A stretch of 64,000 bases of DNA from Macrosoma leucophasiata (taxonomy: Eukaryota > Arthropoda > Insecta > Lepidoptera > Hedylidae): NCBI GenBank assembly GCA_036365455.1, contig JAWQUS010000001.1:21555001-21619000 (forward strand), given 5' to 3'. Numbering within the stretch: position 1 is the stretch's first letter; each line of letters begins with the position of its first letter. Both the position numbers and the translations under genes were made by a program. A model generated the notes under the pieces. It saw only the letters and a program-made list of their open reading frames with translations, was not told the origin of the DNA and made no database searches. This document shows positions 59,384 through 64,000 of the stretch, one piece after another.

Positions 59384-59697
59384 CATAGAGCAACACGGGC
59401 CACGGAGAGGAGTAGCCACAGAATAGATAAATAAGGGAGTAGCCATAGCGTTTATTACCGATGCAAAACAGTCTGTCATTTTGTGCGGGGGGAAATATGT
59501 GTCACACACTCACACTACAAAAATCGTCTAGTACTACGAAACTCACACATCGACTTTTTTACATAAACAATTTCACGCACACATTTCAATATCTGGGCGA
59601 CAGGCATTGGACCATTTGGTACTTTGACATAAGGGAAAGCCTGCTTAGGGCTACTCCCGTCCGGTAGGTCGCGACCGGTGGCCCGTGTTGCTCTATG
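59384..59697. mobile_element. hAT-like MITE 'CATAGAGC', copy 5
   Basis: 314 bp with ends CATAGAGCAAC / GTTGCTCTATG. The left terminus is shortened, and no TSD is visible (GTTCGCGA versus CAGAGAAA). It may be recombined. Confidence 0.82.
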
Positions 59698-59714
59698 CAG
59701 AGAAATAACAACAT

Positions 59715-59830
59715 AGGTCTCAGGGGTCAACGCATCTGCATATCTATTTTTGTGTACTTTCATGTCTATACGCTGCAGTTATCACTTATCATCCATGTGA
59801 AGTGTATGCTTGTTGGACACCTCATAGAAC
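59715..59830 (+). repeat. Family A repeat, 3' part, diverged
   Basis: 'ggtctcaggggtcaacgcatctgcat…cagttatcac…gtgaagtgtatgcttgtt' matches the 3' half, immediately after the MITE. Confidence 0.6.
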
Positions 59831-60187
59831 AGTATGCGCGTACTTACGTACACACGCAAGAAGTTATAATACTTCTTTAGCGTAACAATCCAATATACCA
59901 GAAAAAAAACAAAACGACACTAAAAAGGTTAGCATTAGAAATTAACTACAGACTGTCGCTTTTTAAAATTCACTGTCATTATTTTTCCAATCGCGCCAAG
60001 TAAAGAAAGTATAACTTCAAAACCAACAACCTGATTCTGTAAGGTTTCCTTTCTCCCTTTAGAAGACTGGCACCCTAAAATTATGACACAATCATTTTAT
60101 ATATATCGACTGCCTCATACCTCTATTGCCTGCTACCACAAGACCACTGCTACTATTCTGGAGTTCAGGGCAGAGAATATGTAATAA

Positions 60188-60220
60188 GTGTCCATTCTAT
60201 ACTACGTATAGAATGGACAC
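60188..60220. repeat. Perfect 15-bp hairpin
   Basis: GTGTCCATTCTATAC (60188-60202), loop TAC, then its exact reverse complement (60206-60220). The 69-codon plus frame here is not supported. Confidence 0.75.
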
Positions 60221-60374
60221 TTCGACGTTTCGCCCGATTTCCCCGCCTCACCCAACCTCCTCCCCTCTTATGGGCGACGTTTGGTATTCTCTACGTGCTA
60301 CGCACACAGGTGCACGTGTAAATACACGTCACTGATTGATGTCTGTGTAATAGAGACCAAATTAGGCGTTTGTG

Positions 60375-60690
60375 TGGAATTTTGGGCTGTCGGAGTGTCC
60401 AGGGTTCGATTCCTGGATAGGGAGCGATCAGAGATAACGGTGTGAAAACATTTATCTCTGGTTTTAATGGGATTTTTCCATTTTCTGGAAATTACCCAAT
60501 ACCTCGGAGTTCGGTAATGTACTCGGAGACGTCAATAGGCTCGCCACCTGTTAAAATACGTGAGCCAGAACCACAGAGGGTGATCTGTGGCCAGAACGTA
60601 ACCGGCGAATCGTGGATGTTTGCATGTATGCTTGAATGTATTTATCTCTGCTTACCCCTTATTACAGGCGTGAAGTTACGTTACGTTACG
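60375..60690 (+). repeat. tRNA-derived SINE, family C, copy 2
   Basis: B-box GGTTCGATTCC at 60402-60412; the A-box part is degraded. Body and tail match 35636-35952, ending in (TTACG)n at 60676-60690. The 128-codon frame (60442-60828) runs through the SINE and is not a gene. Confidence 0.8.
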
Positions 60691-61014
60691 TCTTTTATAG
60701 ATACACTCATTTACCGGAGTCCTAAACTAACTATCATCGAATTAAGTGCAAGTTTTCGTATGTACATACTGTTTGAACTAAGCTTAACTAGGTCATGCAA
60801 AGTTCCGAAGCATCGACAGATCGCGTGATGGACTCAGTCACGAATATCGGTAGAGCTATCGCCATTTCGGTAGCGTTAATAATGAATTGGACATGACTGA
60901 ACGGCACTGGTGGAAAGGAATTATATTATCTATGCACTTCAGTTCTAAGCTACCCTTTTAAATCTTTTAATATTGTTACATTCAAACAGTGATAATTGAA
61001 AGATATCATGAGGT

Positions 61015-61233
61015 ATTGGTGCCTACGCATTACCTAATCTATCTGCCGCCAAATGGTAGTGTTCAGCACTATCGTGCTCTGGTTAGATGGTAATGTATGG
61101 CCCCGTAATAACTATCACAGAGGCAAAAGATCTTAGTCTTCACGGGTGGCAACGCATCTGCACTTTCACCTCTGGTTATTGTGTAAGTCTATAGGCTACA
61201 GTCGTCACCTAACATCCATGTGAACAGCATCAA
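61015..61233 (+). repeat. Family A repeat, diverged
   Basis: Middle motifs (tggtagtgttcagcactatcgtg, ggcaacgcatctgcac) are clear; the 5' end and A tail are lost. Confidence 0.72.
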
Positions 61234-61301
61234 TTCAATTAATTTATCCAAGAACAATTTTTACATTGTATCTGAAATTGCGAGTAAGTACCTACAATAT
61301 T

Positions 61302-61700
61302 TTTTTTAGGGTGCCGTAGTGAACAAGGAACCCTTATAGTTTCGCCATGTCCGTCTGTCTGTCTGTCTGTCCGTCCGCGGTTTAGCGCAAAGTATACACG
61401 TCTTAATCACGCCGACAAAGTTGTAGAATAAAAACATGATATACCTACCTATTTTTTTTTATTTTAGGTACCTGCCCTACATGCAAGGCGAGGATATTTT
61501 ATAATTTTTCGTTTTCTATGTAGTAGAGGATATAATTGGATAGGTCTATAAAAACGTTAGGGGTGTGCTAATATTCTTTTTCAATTTAGTTAACTGTTCG
61601 TGACTTATTATTATTAAGCTTTAAAGTGCCAATTCAGGGCACTAGTAGCTATCTACATATAACGAAATTAAAAGGAAAACTATCACACTTTTACGCTAAC
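61302..61700. repeat. 'AGGGTTCCGTA' repeat, partial copy
   Basis: The reverse complement of roughly 8800-9277: 'ttttttagggtgccgtagtgaacaagg', a (GTCT)n run, 'gtccgcggtttagcgc', then 'ttgtagaataaaaacatga' and so on. Confidence 0.75.
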
Positions 61701-62401
61701 AATACCTAAGTTGTACATATTAGGTACATAAATCAGAAAAACGACAATCAATTACAATCTCGTTAATACAAATACAAGTTAATTTACTCAGTAAAAATAA
61801 ATACAAAATAAAAAAAATTGGGTTGGTTTTATTGATAAGTGATCGATGTAGGTATTGATGACCTGCGTACCGGAAATTCGGACACAATTATATCACCATC
61901 TAACAAGAAAATTTGTGCTTTAAAGCTGTAATTTGTTATATAAGCGATGGTGTTTACGCCTCAAGTTCCGTCACTGCAACTCTACCATCAGGTAAAATCT
62001 TTGATTGTGGAAAAAAACTATAATACTGAAAATATAACATAAAATGACAGATTCCTGATACCAGCCAGCTGCTGTTTGAGTTACCTATATTATATTTGTT
62101 ATTTTATATACCTAATTGCCTGGACGAAGCCTTCATGCGAGTAGCATAATATGTAGAGTCAATGTTTATTAGGAATCAATAATGAGTGCCCTGTAGGGGC
62201 ATTAAGCGTTTGCCGTGGTTTTACCTGTAGAAAGAATTCGTGACGTGTTTGCATCGTAACAGATGACTTAAAGGGACAAGTAATTTCCGATTTGACCTTG
62301 GTTTCTCGAGATATTCTCATATCCTACAGAAACCAAAAACCTTATTTTCGGCTGTGCATCACAAAATCACGAAAATATTATCATCCAGAATTAGGTAAGA
62401 A
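61701..62401. other. Intergenic, with a family A remnant
   Basis: 61940-61995 resembles the family A 5' end in antisense (tcaagttccgtcactgcaactctaccatcagg). The rest shows nothing recognisable. Confidence 0.4.
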
Positions 62402-62703
62402 CATAGAGCAACACCGGAGAGGAGTAGCCATATGCAGACTTTCCCCTCTGTCAAAGTACAAGTCCAAATGGGCGTATGCCTGTCGCCTAGATGTTTAAAT
62501 GTGTGCGTGAAATTGTTTCTGAATTTTGTTAAATGTCAAGGTGTGAGTTTCGTAGTAATAGACGATTTTTGTAGTGTTTGTGTGTGTGTCGCACGCATTT
62601 CCCCCCGCAAAACATGACAGACTGTTTCGCATCGGTAATACACGCTATGGCTACTCCTACTCCCCTCCGGTCCGCCGCGACCGGTGGGCCGCGTTGCTCT
62701 ATT
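62402..62703. mobile_element. hAT-like MITE 'CATAGAGC', copy 6
   Basis: 302 bp with a perfect 8-bp TSD GGTAAGAA (62394-62401 and 62704-62711). The last base of the right end is T instead of G. Confidence 0.88.
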
Positions 62704-63165
62704 GGTAAGAAGGATGATTTGGATTTGCATATTCTGTAGGGTAGGATGTATATTCTACCTATATATTAATTAGGTACTACTAATTACTTTTCATTTCGGT
62801 ACCTAGGTAGGTATATTTGCTGGCTATAAGTATCAACTTGCAAAATCGCAGGCAAATCGTTTTCAAATTAAAACGGACTTGCAATAGGTAAGTATAAAAT
62901 GGAAAATACAGAAATGCTCTACATTTTACTACTCTTTGAAGTAAGTATAAATCATATCAGTCCCCGTAATTGACAAGGCCCGATCGATGAGAAGGAAACA
63001 TTGAAATTTCTATAAATAGATAGGTAAGTAGATACACCTTTATGTCGACTTCTATAGCTAACAATATAAACAAGGTCTTTTCAATTAGGTAGATAGATGC
63101 GACTGTATGCGCATTTTTAGGTAGGTACCTAATGACAAGGATAAATAAACAAGCATGCAGTATTT

Positions 63166-63647
63166 TTATTTATTATGTAATGGATGTGGTAAACAAGCAT
63201 ACAGTTCACATTGATTGTTAAGTGATGACTGCAGTCTATAGACACTTACACAAAGACCAAGGTCAAAATGCAGATGCGTTACCACTCCCGAGGCCTAAGG
63301 TGTTATGCCTCTGTGCCGGAAATTACAGGGCCGTACATTACCACCTGAGCGAAACACGATTTTTTTTTTTTATGTAATTGAAGTGGCAAACAAGCATACA
63401 GTTCACATTGATGTTAAGTGATGACTGCAGCCTATAGACACCCACACAAAGACTAAGGTCAAAATGCAGATGCGTTACCACTCCTGAGGCCTAAGGTCTT
63501 ATGCCTCTGTGCCGGAAATTACAGGGCCGTACATTACCACCTGACCGGAACACGATAGTGCTGAACACTACCATTTAGCGGCAAGTATATTAGGTAATGC
63601 GGTGGTGCCTACGCCTGCGAGTACCGTCCCTGGAGCTCTCAGTAAAA
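63166..63647 (-). repeat. Two family A copies, one inserted into the other
   Basis: 63166-63358 is the 3' part of one copy, stopping at 'gcgaaacacgat'. There a T-run (A tail of the second copy) begins, and the second copy runs to about 63647. The second appears to have inserted into, or replaced the rest of, the first. Confidence 0.83.
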
Positions 63648-64000
63648 ATTAGTATTATTCATGGTAATTAAGTAAACATTGCTAGGAATATGCAGTTTGC
63701 AGATTATAGAAATTTACTCAAAAACTAGAAATCAAAATGCAGATACGTTGCCACATCCTGAGTTAACTACTTATGACTCGTTTTTAGGGTTCTGGACCTC
63801 GAAAGGAAAATGGAACAACCTAACCTTTATTTATAAACATCGTTAAATACTCACCTAAACCAAAGAATCTAAATTAAGATATTCAATTTTAGACCAGTCA
63901 TTAGCGCTCGCCACGTGCCCGGTCAATTAGCTCTGTTTCCAGATTAGCTATCTTGTCATGATTTGGCCTATCACCCGTTTTCGGTATATTGTTGATTTCT
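63648..64000. other. Window end, no gene seen
   Basis: A fragment resembling family A ('aaatgcagatacgttgccacatcctgag') lies near 63736-63763. No exon is recognised before the window ends. Confidence 0.4.

Noticed and set aside
60442..60828. 128-codon plus-strand frame
   Set aside because: Runs through the family C SINE and beyond; the SINE explains most of it.

Overview
This is AT-rich, intron-bearing, repeat-dense animal nuclear DNA. The repeat families (a very abundant poly(A)-tailed repeat, hAT-type MITEs, CR1/Jockey-type LINEs, and the 'AGGGTTCCGTA...CCGTCCGCGG' and 'GCGGGCAACAGCTA' repeats) together with the protein sequences point to an insect, most likely a moth or butterfly (Lepidoptera). 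That placement rests on recalled repeat and protein patterns, not on a search.

Host genes. Two paralogous mitochondrial carrier genes of the SLC25A34/35 type lie on the minus strand, about 25 kb apart. Gene 1 (5537-11932) has four coding exons and gives 302 aa. Gene 2 (36232-44937) gives 298 aa. The two share exon phases and exact segment lengths (239, 327, 143 nt). Gene 2 splits the 327-nt segment into 203+124. It also carries TWO alternative 143-nt copies of the next exon (41239-41381 and 39513-39655), which look like mutually exclusive exons. Between the two carriers, on the plus strand, sits a tandem family of large uncharacterised Cys-rich proteins: gene A (18425-22945, 1315 aa), gene B (25933-29596, 1137 aa) and a truncated third terminal exon C (30226-30762). 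C could be a relic, or an alternative last exon for gene B. A small intronless, Lys-rich gene (56302-56982, 226 aa) lies alone near the right end.

Mobile DNA. Two LINEs are prominent: a 5'-truncated, frameshifted CR1/Jockey-type copy at 13.85-16.68 kb (+), and a near-intact endonuclease/RT LINE at 31.67-35.4 kb (-) broken by one in-frame stop. Around them are more than 20 full or partial copies of a ~280-bp poly(A) SINE-like repeat ('family A' below), tRNA-like SINEs, and many MITEs whose ends and target-site duplications (TSDs) can be read directly: hAT-like (8-bp TSD), TA-flanked mariner-like, and 3-bp-TSD PIF/Harbinger-like.

Layout: 0-5 kb intergenic with a 15-bp minisatellite; 5.5-12 kb carrier gene 1; 12-18 kb LINE and nested repeats; 18.4-30.8 kb gene family A/B/C; 31-36 kb LINE and SINE; 36.2-45 kb carrier gene 2; 45-64 kb mostly repeats with the small gene at 56.3 kb and a striking 157-bp-arm inverted repeat at 58.2-58.65 kb.

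The most interesting signals are the duplicated same-length exon in carrier gene 2 (with a perfect 77-bp-arm foldback in the intron between the two versions), the A/B/C Cys-rich family, and the almost perfect long hairpin at 58.2 kb. I see no CRISPR array, no rRNA and no convincing functional tRNA gene. Splice sites were placed by eye from consensus, phase and paralogue comparison.
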